Positions 7,224-13,586 of a stretch of 64,000 bases of DNA are shown here, one piece after another (position 1 is the first letter of the stretch; the number at the start of each line of letters is the position of its first letter). Where the stretch lies: assembly GCA_025370845.1 (NCBI GenBank), contig JAMXFF010000002.1, positions 88,342 to 152,341 of the forward strand, read 5' to 3'. The DNA comes from Laspinema palackyanum D2a. GTDB taxonomy: Bacteria > Cyanobacteriota > Cyanobacteriia > Cyanobacteriales > Laspinemataceae. A program made the translations under genes and the position numbers. Below the pieces are notes generated by a model. That model had not been told where the DNA came from. It saw only the letters and a program-made list of their open reading frames with translations, and did not search any database.

Positions 7224-8101
7224 AAGCTATCAGTTTATTTAGTGGAATAGGAGCATTTGAATATGCGGCAACTGAATTTGTTTTCGGACCAAATTATCGA
7301 ACAATCCAATTTGTCGAAATTGAACCCACAGCCCAAAAAGTCCTCCAGTCCCAGTTCCCAGGCATCCCCATTCACGGAGATATCAGAACATATCATCCCC
7401 CAATCATGCGATCGCCAAGCTCAGGAGGTGGAGAATCAGGTGGAGAATCAGGTGAAGAATCAGGTGGAGAATCAGTCCAAGATTACGCCTCAGTCATTAT
7501 TGGAGGATTTCCTTGCACGAACACAAGCTGCGCCGGTTCAAGAGAAGGACTGGCTGGTGATGAATCAGGACTCTGGTACTCAATGCTCAGAGTCATCCGT
7601 GAGGCCCAACCAGATTTCGTCATCATTGAGAATCCCGAGGGCCTTGTCCACAGAGGACTTAGAGAAGTTCTTGCCTCTCTCAGAATGGCAGGATATCAAA
7701 CAGAAGTTGAAATGTTCTCGGCGCAGGAGTTTGGTGCTCCCCACCGAAGACTCAGACTCTTTATTCTTGCCTACGCCGACCGGCTTGCCATCCAGCAAAG
7801 GAAAGGGTGGACCGGCTGGGATGAACAAATTGGAAGTGATATTGAAAAAACAAGGGAGATTGGAGCGCTCCCGCAAACTGAATCCACAGTTTTGCCTATG
7901 GATGCAAGGATTTTCCCCTACTTGGCTGGATTGTCTTATTCCGGCTGGTGGAAACACAACTCACCACCAGTTAATATTGGACTTCCCCTCAGAACACCAG
8001 GAAGGAGGGCAGCTATAAACTTGGTTGGACAATCTATAGCTATACCTCAAGCTGTTTGTGTTTTACTGCGCCTTAAGTTTCTTTGTTCTTTGTTAGATTA
8101 G
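7208..8101 (+). CDS. DNA (cytosine-5) methyltransferase
   Basis: A protein of 297 residues. C5-methyltransferase motifs occur in order: I (AISLFSGIGAFE, residues 6-17), II (VEIEP), IV with the catalytic Cys (GGFPCTNTS), VI (IENPEGL), VIII (QEFGAPHRRLRLF) and X (RTPGRRAAINLVGQSIAIPQA). A Gly/Ser/Glu-rich low-complexity stretch sits between II and IV. It overlaps nblA at the 5' end and the convergent HNH gene by 29 bases at the 3' end. A second, diverged copy of its C-terminus lies at 8661-8876, so the 3' end seems to have been replaced. Most of the gene is also open in the +1 frame (7257-8018). Confidence 0.93.
   Translation: MENQVKAISLFSGIGAFEYAATEFVFGPNYRTIQFVEIEPTAQKVLQSQFPGIPIHGDIRTYHPPIMRSPSSGGGESGGESGEESGGESVQDYASVIIGGFPCTNTSCAGSREGLAGDESGLWYSMLRVIREAQPDFVIIENPEGLVHRGLREVLASLRMAGYQTEVEMFSAQEFGAPHRRLRLFILAYADRLAIQQRKGWTGWDEQIGSDIEKTREIGALPQTESTVLPMDARIFPYLAGLSYSGWWKHNSPPVNIGLPLRTPGRRAAINLVGQSIAIPQAVCVLLRLKFLCSLLD
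7257..8018 (+). CDS. ORF nested in the methyltransferase gene, +1 frame
   Basis: A 253-codon ATG frame lies wholly inside the methyltransferase gene. Its product begins MNMRQLNLFSDQI, contains a coiled (V/K)ENQV repeat, then SLLEDFLARTQ, LFLPTPTGLPSSKGKGGPAG and near the end LNPQFCLWMQGFSPTWLDC. From memory, the order LPTPT...LNP.F.(E)W.MGFP..WTDC is a recurring signature of proteins tied to phage and cyanobacterial cytosine methyltransferases. The displaced 3' copy at 8671-8796 keeps the same second frame with the more typical NLMGFPIGYTDC and PAGG. A chance frame would not be expected to match a family signature in two copies. Expression is unproven. Confidence 0.55.
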   Translation: MNMRQLNLFSDQIIEQSNLSKLNPQPKKSSSPSSQASPFTEISEHIIPQSCDRQAQEVENQVENQVKNQVENQSKITPQSLLEDFLARTQAAPVQEKDWLVMNQDSGTQCSESSVRPNQISSSLRIPRALSTEDLEKFLPLSEWQDIKQKLKCSRRRSLVLPTEDSDSLFLPTPTGLPSSKGKGGPAGMNKLEVILKKQGRLERSRKLNPQFCLWMQGFSPTWLDCLIPAGGNTTHHQLILDFPSEHQEGGQL

Positions 8102-8582
8102 TTGTAATGAACTCCGAATAGGCAACGTGCTTCCAAATTTTTCCATTTTTAATTCCTGAAATTACTTTTCTATCAACACCATACAAGTTTGAAATTTCTT
8201 GACAGTTTAGCTTACCTTCAGATAGTAAGCATTTAATTTCGACAACATCGTCTTCACTAAGTTTCGCTCTTGGATTCCTAGAACCTATGGTTGAGCGCCC
8301 TTTGTTTGCCATGTCAGTCATGTTTTCTTTTTGAGTGCCAAGAAACAAATGCTCTGGATTGACACAAGCTCGGTTATCACATTTGTGGCAAACGTAAAGG
8401 TGCGAGGGAATTTCACCGTAGTTTAGCCTAAACATTACGCGAGAAGCCTTTTCAGTTTTGCCATTAACACGGATTCTGGGATAGCCATAGCGACAGCAGC
8501 ATAAATCTGTTAACCAGCAGTCGTCTTTAGAAACAATGTGGCTTTCAATGCGTTGTTGGAGAGATAGCTTGAGGCGAGGCAT
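8073..8582 (-). CDS. HNH homing-type endonuclease with C-terminal HTH
   Basis: A protein of 169 residues. An HNH_3-type core occupies the middle: RVMFRLNYGEIP, YVCHKCDNRACVNPEHLFLGT, then QKENMTDMANKGRS, typical of free-standing homing endonucleases. A C-terminal helix-turn-helix follows (LSEDDVVEIKCLLSEGK, SNLYGVDRKVISGIKNGKIW), probably for DNA binding. It is convergent with and overlaps the methyltransferase 3' end by 29 bases, and a displaced copy of that 3' end follows its start. This is what a mobile endonuclease that brings its own replacement gene end would leave. Confidence 0.88.
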   Translation of the reverse strand: MPRLKLSLQQRIESHIVSKDDCWLTDLCCCRYGYPRIRVNGKTEKASRVMFRLNYGEIPSHLYVCHKCDNRACVNPEHLFLGTQKENMTDMANKGRSTIGSRNPRAKLSEDDVVEIKCLLSEGKLNCQEISNLYGVDRKVISGIKNGKIWKHVAYSEFITTNLTKNKET

Positions 8583-8660
8583 GGTATTTAAAAGTAAACG
8601 TCAAACCCAAAAAGCGAAAGCATTTACTTAAAGTTGGTTAAGATTGGTTAAGATTTATAT

Positions 8661-8876
8661 TACTTAAGCAATGCCGAATTTAATGGGTTTCCCGATTGGG
8701 TACACGGATTGCATCTATCCGGCTGGTGGGCAACGAACCCCCCGCCAATTGATGTTGGAATTGAACCCCGAACCCCCGGACGACGCGATGCCATAAAACT
8801 CTATAGCAAATCTATCTGTATCCCACAGGCGATCGCCGTTCTGCTTCGTTTACAATCTTTGCTCCAATTGCTCTAA
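8661..8876 (+). pseudogene. Displaced C-terminal fragment of a cytosine methyltransferase
   Basis: Reading frame 8661-8876 gives ...FPDWVHGLHLSGWWATNPPP, RTPGRRDAIKLYSKSICIPQA and a leucine-rich end. It aligns with the C-terminus of the 7208-8101 methyltransferase (SGWWKHNSPP, RTPGRRAAINLVGQSIAIPQA). It contains a HIP1 site absent from the other copy. The second frame (8671-8796) also matches the nested ORF. It is 5' truncated and cannot encode an enzyme. Confidence 0.85.
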
Positions 8877-8932
8877 TCGAAGATAGCTAAATTCTCTGAC
8901 CTCTCGGAGATTTAGCTGATTTTTTCCATATT

Positions 8933-8970
8933 GCTTTCGCTTTAAATGATGATGTTGTTTTTGATGTCTA
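8933..8970 (+). promoter_or_regulatory. Shared upstream element, copy 5
   Basis: GCTTTCGCT (8933-8941), 7 nt, ATGATGTT (8949-8956, one mismatch), 14 nt, ATG at 8971. Confidence 0.65.
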
Positions 8971-9279
8971 ATGGATAATTTAACTACTGCTCTTGAGATA
9001 ATGATGAATCTTAAAACTCATTATCTTGAACAAAAACTGTTCGATAAAGCAGTTGACGTGAATCGAATAATTAATTCCTTAGCTTGTCATACCACAGATA
9101 TTATTTTTCATGCTGAAGATTTAATGAGTCAACAAATTGTGAAAGTCAATCAAATTAATTCTGACCATGCTGAAGTAATTTATCGGGGTCCACAACGCGG
9201 ATTACGGTCGATTCCTATCAAAATCTCCCGGGACCGATTTGATAAAGAGTTTGAATTGTTGTTTGATGATGAGGATTAA
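8971..9279 (+). CDS. Hypothetical protein
   Basis: A 102-residue protein with a helical N-terminal half (residues 1-45) and a basic/acidic C-terminal half containing VIYRGPQRGLRSIPIKISRDRF. No family recognised. It has the shared upstream element and is followed after three bases by the next gene, so both are likely co-transcribed. Confidence 0.7.
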   Translation: MDNLTTALEIMMNLKTHYLEQKLFDKAVDVNRIINSLACHTTDIIFHAEDLMSQQIVKVNQINSDHAEVIYRGPQRGLRSIPIKISRDRFDKEFELLFDDED

Positions 9280-9282
9280 TCA

Positions 9283-9633
9283 ATGACTACTACAGGAAAA
9301 ACACCCGAACAATATTGGATAACTGTCAATCAATATGCTGCTGAGATGATTGCTGAATATGGCAGTAATTATCCTGATGATTTGGAACAATCCAACTTCT
9401 TGTATGACCGAATCAAGAATTTTATTGGGAATTTTTCAATGATTACGGAAGAACAAAACTGTTTGATGATTTTAAGAGAATCCAAACATCCTAATTCTCT
9501 GGATGAAAAATATGGTGCAGGACATGGGGTTAAGTTGATAATTGAGGATGGAATCTCTTATCATCTGAAAGCCTTAGCTCGTTCGGCTATGTTTGCCGAT
9601 ATTATTGACCGTTTTAATCACTTGCACCAATAA
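9283..9633 (+). CDS. Hypothetical protein
   Basis: A 116-residue, mainly helical protein (EQYWITVNQYAAEMIAEYG..., LKALARSAMFADIIDRFNHL). Second gene of a two-gene unit ended by a clear terminator. Function unknown. Confidence 0.7.
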   Translation: MTTTGKTPEQYWITVNQYAAEMIAEYGSNYPDDLEQSNFLYDRIKNFIGNFSMITEEQNCLMILRESKHPNSLDEKYGAGHGVKLIIEDGISYHLKALARSAMFADIIDRFNHLHQ

Positions 9634-9640
9634 ATTACAC

Positions 9641-9670
9641 AGCCTACTCTTTTGAGTAGGCTATTTTTTT
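9641..9670 (+). terminator. Intrinsic terminator
   Basis: AGCCTACTC/GAGTAGGCT stem with a short loop (9641-9662) followed by ATTTTTTTA. Confidence 0.85.
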
Positions 9671-9702
9671 ACCGAAGTAAGTTATTTTTTTACTCAGGTA
9701 AG

Positions 9703-10017
9703 TTAGAGTTCAATGGAGAGACAGAGTTTAAATTTTTTGAACCCTAAACAGAGTTTGATAACCAGTTTAGCGATTGCAGTATTTTCAAAAGCCTTGATAG
9801 AAAAATCTCCTGTTTCTCCAGCCATTAAATCTCGGGATGAAGATACAGCACCATCAATCAACTGACTTCGTTGAAGTTGTTCTACAAACTCAATTCTGCA
9901 TTTAGTAGCTCCCGTTTTACTAAGTCTTTCTAAAGCCGGTAGTAATTCAACCTCTTTCTCTCCTCCTTTTTCTACATATTCCATTAATTCTATTTCGCTT
10001 GGGGTCAGAGTTTCCAT
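9703..10017 (-). CDS. Hypothetical protein
   Basis: A 104-residue protein on the minus strand, divergent from the C39-like gene with 66 bases between. It is acidic at the N-terminus (LTPSEIELMEYVEKGGEKEVEL) and ends in a basic helix. Contains SSRDLMAGETGDFSIKAFENTAIAKLV. No family recognised; it could be a DNA-associated or chaperone-like small protein, but nothing shows this. Confidence 0.55.
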   Translation of the reverse strand: METLTPSEIELMEYVEKGGEKEVELLPALERLSKTGATKCRIEFVEQLQRSQLIDGAVSSSRDLMAGETGDFSIKAFENTAIAKLVIKLCLGFKKFKLCLSIEL

Positions 10018-10083
10018 ATTTTAAGTGAGCTAATTTTCTTTTTTATGATATAGTATTAAGTCAGTTGAGTCAAGGATAGAAAA

Positions 10084-10851
10084 ATGCAATTACGAATCTT
10101 AAAACCAACCCTATTAAAGACCAGACCGTTACAATCAAACCATCTAACCGCACTGGAAAAGATTAATGTAAAAGTTCAAGAAAGAATTGAAGTAGTTGAA
10201 TATGCAGTGGAGAGAGGGCATTTCCGGATAAGATTAAAAGAAGCAATAAGAGGAAATCCAATATGGTACGTTTATCAAGGACATAGTGAAATCCGAATAA
10301 ATGGAGTAGTTTCTACAGCATTAATAAAAGAAAAAGACCAAGTAAAACTGAATGTACCATTCAAATCCCAATTAGATAATTTCTATAATCCAACAGGGTC
10401 GTGCAATGTGACAAGCATCGCGATGTGTTTGCAGTATTTGAAAGCATCGCGGAAAATGATAGGTCGTTATCACCAGTTTGAGGATGAATTATATCGGTGG
10501 TGTCTATCCAAGGGATATTCACGTCATAGTCCTCAAGATTTAGCTAAAGTGGTCCGGGATTATGACCGCAAAGATGATTTTACGGTGTGGGGAACCATCG
10601 AACGTTGTCAAAATCACCTACGCGGCGGCAATCCCTGTGTAGTCCACGGTTATTTCACCAGCTTCGGGCATATTATCGTTTTAGTCGGCTTTGACCAGAG
10701 AGGATTTCTTGTTCATGACCCTTATGGTGAATGGTTTTGGGATGGTTACCGTACGGACTTAAGTGGGGCTTTCCTCCACTATTCCTATAATTTAATCCGT
10801 CGTACCTGTATTCCTGATGGACAGTTTTGGGTTCATTACATCAGTTCTTGA
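10084..10851 (+). CDS. C39-like cysteine peptidase domain protein
   Basis: A protein of 255 residues. Residues from about 94 match the peptidase C39-like fold: LNVPFKSQLDNFYNPTGSCNVTSIAM with the probable nucleophile in GSCNVTS, then HSPQDLAKVVRDYD, NPCVVHGYFTSFGHIIVLVGFD with the catalytic His, and LVHDPYGEW with the third polar residue. N-terminal residues 1-93 contain a short SH3-like beta segment (IWYVYQGHSEIRI). Such proteins cleave peptides or cell-wall cross-links. No signal peptide or membrane segment is seen, so in a phage-like setting it could be an endolysin needing a holin. Confidence 0.8.
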   Translation: MQLRILKPTLLKTRPLQSNHLTALEKINVKVQERIEVVEYAVERGHFRIRLKEAIRGNPIWYVYQGHSEIRINGVVSTALIKEKDQVKLNVPFKSQLDNFYNPTGSCNVTSIAMCLQYLKASRKMIGRYHQFEDELYRWCLSKGYSRHSPQDLAKVVRDYDRKDDFTVWGTIERCQNHLRGGNPCVVHGYFTSFGHIIVLVGFDQRGFLVHDPYGEWFWDGYRTDLSGAFLHYSYNLIRRTCIPDGQFWVHYISS

Positions 10852-10948
10852 ACATTTTCTTAATCCTAAACATTAATGTTTTTCTATCATCAACTTTTCT
10901 ATCCCTTAATTAGAAAAGATAAAAAAGAAGGGATAAAAAAGTTGTGAT

Positions 10949-11497
10949 ATGATGAGAAAAAAGACAAAAACCGGAGCAGATATGACGAAAACAGCAGAAA
11001 TAATGTCCTATATTACCGAACAAACAGGATATGCAGAAGCAGTATCAAAATCGGTAATGGATGCGTTTGTCGGGTTCTTAGCATTGTCATTACGCCAAGG
11101 GGAAAATGTCACGGTTAAGGGATTGGGAACATTCTCAGTGAAAAATGTACCAGCCAGAAAAAGCAGAAACCCCAGGACAGGAGAAGCAGTCGATGTCCCG
11201 GCGAAAAAAAGACCGGGATTCAAATACTCGGTGACATTCAAAGAGTCGATTCAAGAAATGGCTCCATTAGCTGAAGAAGAAGTTCCACCGCCTCCGGTAG
11301 AAGAAGAAATTCCACCTCTTCCGGTAGAAAAGGGTCAACCAGAACGAGTATGGCATATCAGCGAAAAAGGCAAAGCGGTTAAGAAAACTGAAGGAAAAAT
11401 CAAATCCTTGACTCCCTCTACGATGGTTTATGGCAATGGTTATAAAACCTGGACCAAAGCCTCTGACGTTCCTGAACTCTCCTATTTAGTCGCTTAA
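10949..11497 (+). CDS. HU-family DNA-binding protein fused to a GYF_2-like domain
   Basis: A protein of 182 residues, or 171 from the ATG at 10982. Residues about 12-105 are an HU/IHF core: MTKTAEIMSYITEQTG, LSLRQGENVTVKGLGTFSV and the DNA-clamping arm RKSRNPRTGEAVDVPAKKRPGF. A Pro/Glu linker (PPPPVEEEIPPLPVE) follows. The tail VWHISEKGKAV...LTPSTMVYGNGYKTWTKASDVPEL resembles GYF_2/DUF4339 domains, which bind peptides. HU alone is about 90 residues, so the fusion is unusual and could link DNA compaction to another protein. Confidence 0.85.
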   Translation: MMRKKTKTGADMTKTAEIMSYITEQTGYAEAVSKSVMDAFVGFLALSLRQGENVTVKGLGTFSVKNVPARKSRNPRTGEAVDVPAKKRPGFKYSVTFKESIQEMAPLAEEEVPPPPVEEEIPPLPVEKGQPERVWHISEKGKAVKKTEGKIKSLTPSTMVYGNGYKTWTKASDVPELSYLVA

Positions 11498-11581
11498 GCA
11501 ACGGTATCGGTGTAGTGTAAGTCCTGGTCATAGACTGGGACTTCTGATGTTTAACTCAACAAGTATTCAATCAAAAGAACA

Positions 11582-13207
11582 ATGGCATCCAATATTATAG
11601 CAAAGGCTGATTTCACATTTGGAGCAGCTTTGGCAGTTCATGAACTAAATCTCAGTACAGGCAGTGGTGCAAGAGCAATCAGCGGAATTCATCGACATTT
11701 CGGAATTAGTTCATCTGAATTACCTGGAACTGAAGGCTCTTTTGCTGAATATTCAGATTTACAACCTGGAATTTATCAGGTAAATGTTTGGTTAGAAAGT
11801 CAAGAACGTTCTGCCGGGTCTCGTGATGTTCTCTATGCTTTTAATCAGGCGGATGTGGTAGAGATAACTGATACTACCCCCTTGATTGGACAAAATACAG
11901 GTGGGTTATATGAAACTGCACCAGCAATTACTGAAGTGGTAGAAGTTCCTTATGGGGAATTATCTATTATTTTAGTTAATGATTCCACAACCACTGGAAC
12001 TACTATTGCTCATGTAACCGAATTACAGCGGATTGGGGATTTACCATACCCAGTGCCGATTGTATATAGCAATCAACCAGATAATTTCATCGGGTCAGCC
12101 GGATATAACGAACCTTATGGTTGGGCCAATACCGGGACTGGTGATAGAGCCGCTTCAACTTTGAACTCATTTCTCGGATTCTCTGACCCAGTAATTCAAC
12201 AAGGCGCACAAGATGCTGAAGGTTGGTTAATTCCCACCAATGGCAGTCTCATCCAATATAATGTTGTCCCTGGGGTTTATCGAATCATTTGGGAATTAAT
12301 CAGTTCTGAATCTGAACCAACTCGTGACGGATTCTTTATCTGGAATGGTAGTGAATTATCTGTAGGGGGAAGGCGATCGCTATGTACCAATCAAGTAACA
12401 ACCACGCGATTCAGCAGTGGAAGAATTACTACTGAACTCTCTGTATTTGGTCCTTTGGCCTTTATTGCCGTCGATACTGAGACGACAAGTGGAACAACTG
12501 AGATTCGGATTCACAGACTTGAAAAGATTGGTGAGATTACGGGAATGATTATTTTCCCTGCACATTATCAGCTACTCTCTCATCCACTGAATTTAGCTAC
12601 CACTGCACTCAATAGTTATCGGCACTCGGAATTAAATTTGACTAATACTCAAACTCTTCCACAGCCTGAACCTTATCTGCTTGAAAGTTGGGAACAATGG
12701 TGGTGGCCTGGGTATAATTGGCGTTGGCATCACATGAATCCTGATGGTCAAGATGATTCTACTTTGAATCAAGAAATGCAGGATTTTTCTTTTCCAACAG
12801 CTTGGAATAATTCAGAGTTTAAAACTGAATTCCTTACCCTAGCTTCTGATGCGGGTTTGAAAACTTTAGCCATTTTCAATTACACTCCTACTCCAGCATT
12901 ATTTAGCAATTCAACTGATGAATTTCTGGCTTTCCAAGTGATTCGAGGACTCTATCGATTAGCTGGAGTCATTGGTGAACAAAATAACATTAATCCTTCA
13001 CCAATTTTGGACCAATTAATTCCCACGGCCAATGCTGGTTTAACTCAATTCTTCAGTGAGATTGTGGCTAATAATCCAGCCAGTATTGCTGCTATTGCTC
13101 ATGTCTTTACTCGAATGAGTCAGGGTTATCTTCCTCCTGTCTTCTTAGATTCAGTTAATTACACTGAACTCTATCAACGTTGGACTCAAAGTTGGGGTCT
13201 TGATTAA
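11582..13207 (+). CDS. Large beta-rich protein with internal duplication, possible virion protein
   Basis: A protein of 541 residues. Two copies of a beta-rich module of about 130 residues occur: the first has LQPGIYQVNVWLES, DVLYAFNQADVVEI and TTTGTTIAHVTELQRIGDL, the second VVPGVYRIIWELIS, DGFFIWNGSELSV and TTSGTTEIRIHRLEKIGEI. The rest (about 330-541) is mixed, with a Trp-rich stretch (EQWWWPGYNWRWHH) and a helical end. No signal peptide. The layout suits a phage tail or surface protein, but no named family is recognised. Confidence 0.75.
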   Translation: MASNIIAKADFTFGAALAVHELNLSTGSGARAISGIHRHFGISSSELPGTEGSFAEYSDLQPGIYQVNVWLESQERSAGSRDVLYAFNQADVVEITDTTPLIGQNTGGLYETAPAITEVVEVPYGELSIILVNDSTTTGTTIAHVTELQRIGDLPYPVPIVYSNQPDNFIGSAGYNEPYGWANTGTGDRAASTLNSFLGFSDPVIQQGAQDAEGWLIPTNGSLIQYNVVPGVYRIIWELISSESEPTRDGFFIWNGSELSVGGRRSLCTNQVTTTRFSSGRITTELSVFGPLAFIAVDTETTSGTTEIRIHRLEKIGEITGMIIFPAHYQLLSHPLNLATTALNSYRHSELNLTNTQTLPQPEPYLLESWEQWWWPGYNWRWHHMNPDGQDDSTLNQEMQDFSFPTAWNNSEFKTEFLTLASDAGLKTLAIFNYTPTPALFSNSTDEFLAFQVIRGLYRLAGVIGEQNNINPSPILDQLIPTANAGLTQFFSEIVANNPASIAAIAHVFTRMSQGYLPPVFLDSVNYTELYQRWTQSWGLD

Positions 13208-13271
13208 CTTTGAGTTATAATCAATTTTGAGTTTTGATTTTGGATTGTTTGCTGTAACATAATCCTCACTT

Positions 13272-13302
13272 CTTGAGGGGTTCATTCCCCTCAAGTTTTT
13301 TC
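13272..13302 (+). terminator. Intrinsic terminator
   Basis: CTTGAGGGG/CCCCTCAAG stem (13272-13295) with a short loop, followed by TTTTTTC. Confidence 0.85.
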
Positions 13303-13317
13303 ATTTTGGAGTGAATC

Positions 13318-13575
13318 ATGAAAATTAAACCCTTGGTCAATTCATTAACTGTGCAAATTGCTTTAGCTGATTTTTTGATTAATTGCACATATACCATTGA
13401 AGATGCTCTCAATAGTGGAGGAATGACGAGTAATCATGTTTTAACAATAGTGCGGCATTTATTATTTGCTTCAGGTCTTATTTATGGAAGAAGTCGAGCT
13501 TCTTCTGTTTTATATTCACCTAAACACATTCCTGGGTATAATAAAGAACAAGCTGAATCTCTTGCTCGTAATTAA
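13318..13575 (+). CDS. Small protein, possible winged helix
   Basis: An 85-residue protein preceded by TTGGAGTG. A helix-turn-helix-like order (YTIEDALNSGGMTSNHVLTIVRHLLFASGLIYG) is followed by a strand-like SRASSVLYSP, as in winged-helix proteins. It lies 11 bases before nrdJ and could regulate it; this is only positional. Confidence 0.55.
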   Translation: MKIKPLVNSLTVQIALADFLINCTYTIEDALNSGGMTSNHVLTIVRHLLFASGLIYGRSRASSVLYSPKHIPGYNKEQAESLARN

Positions 13576-13586
13576 TCTTCTTCATT

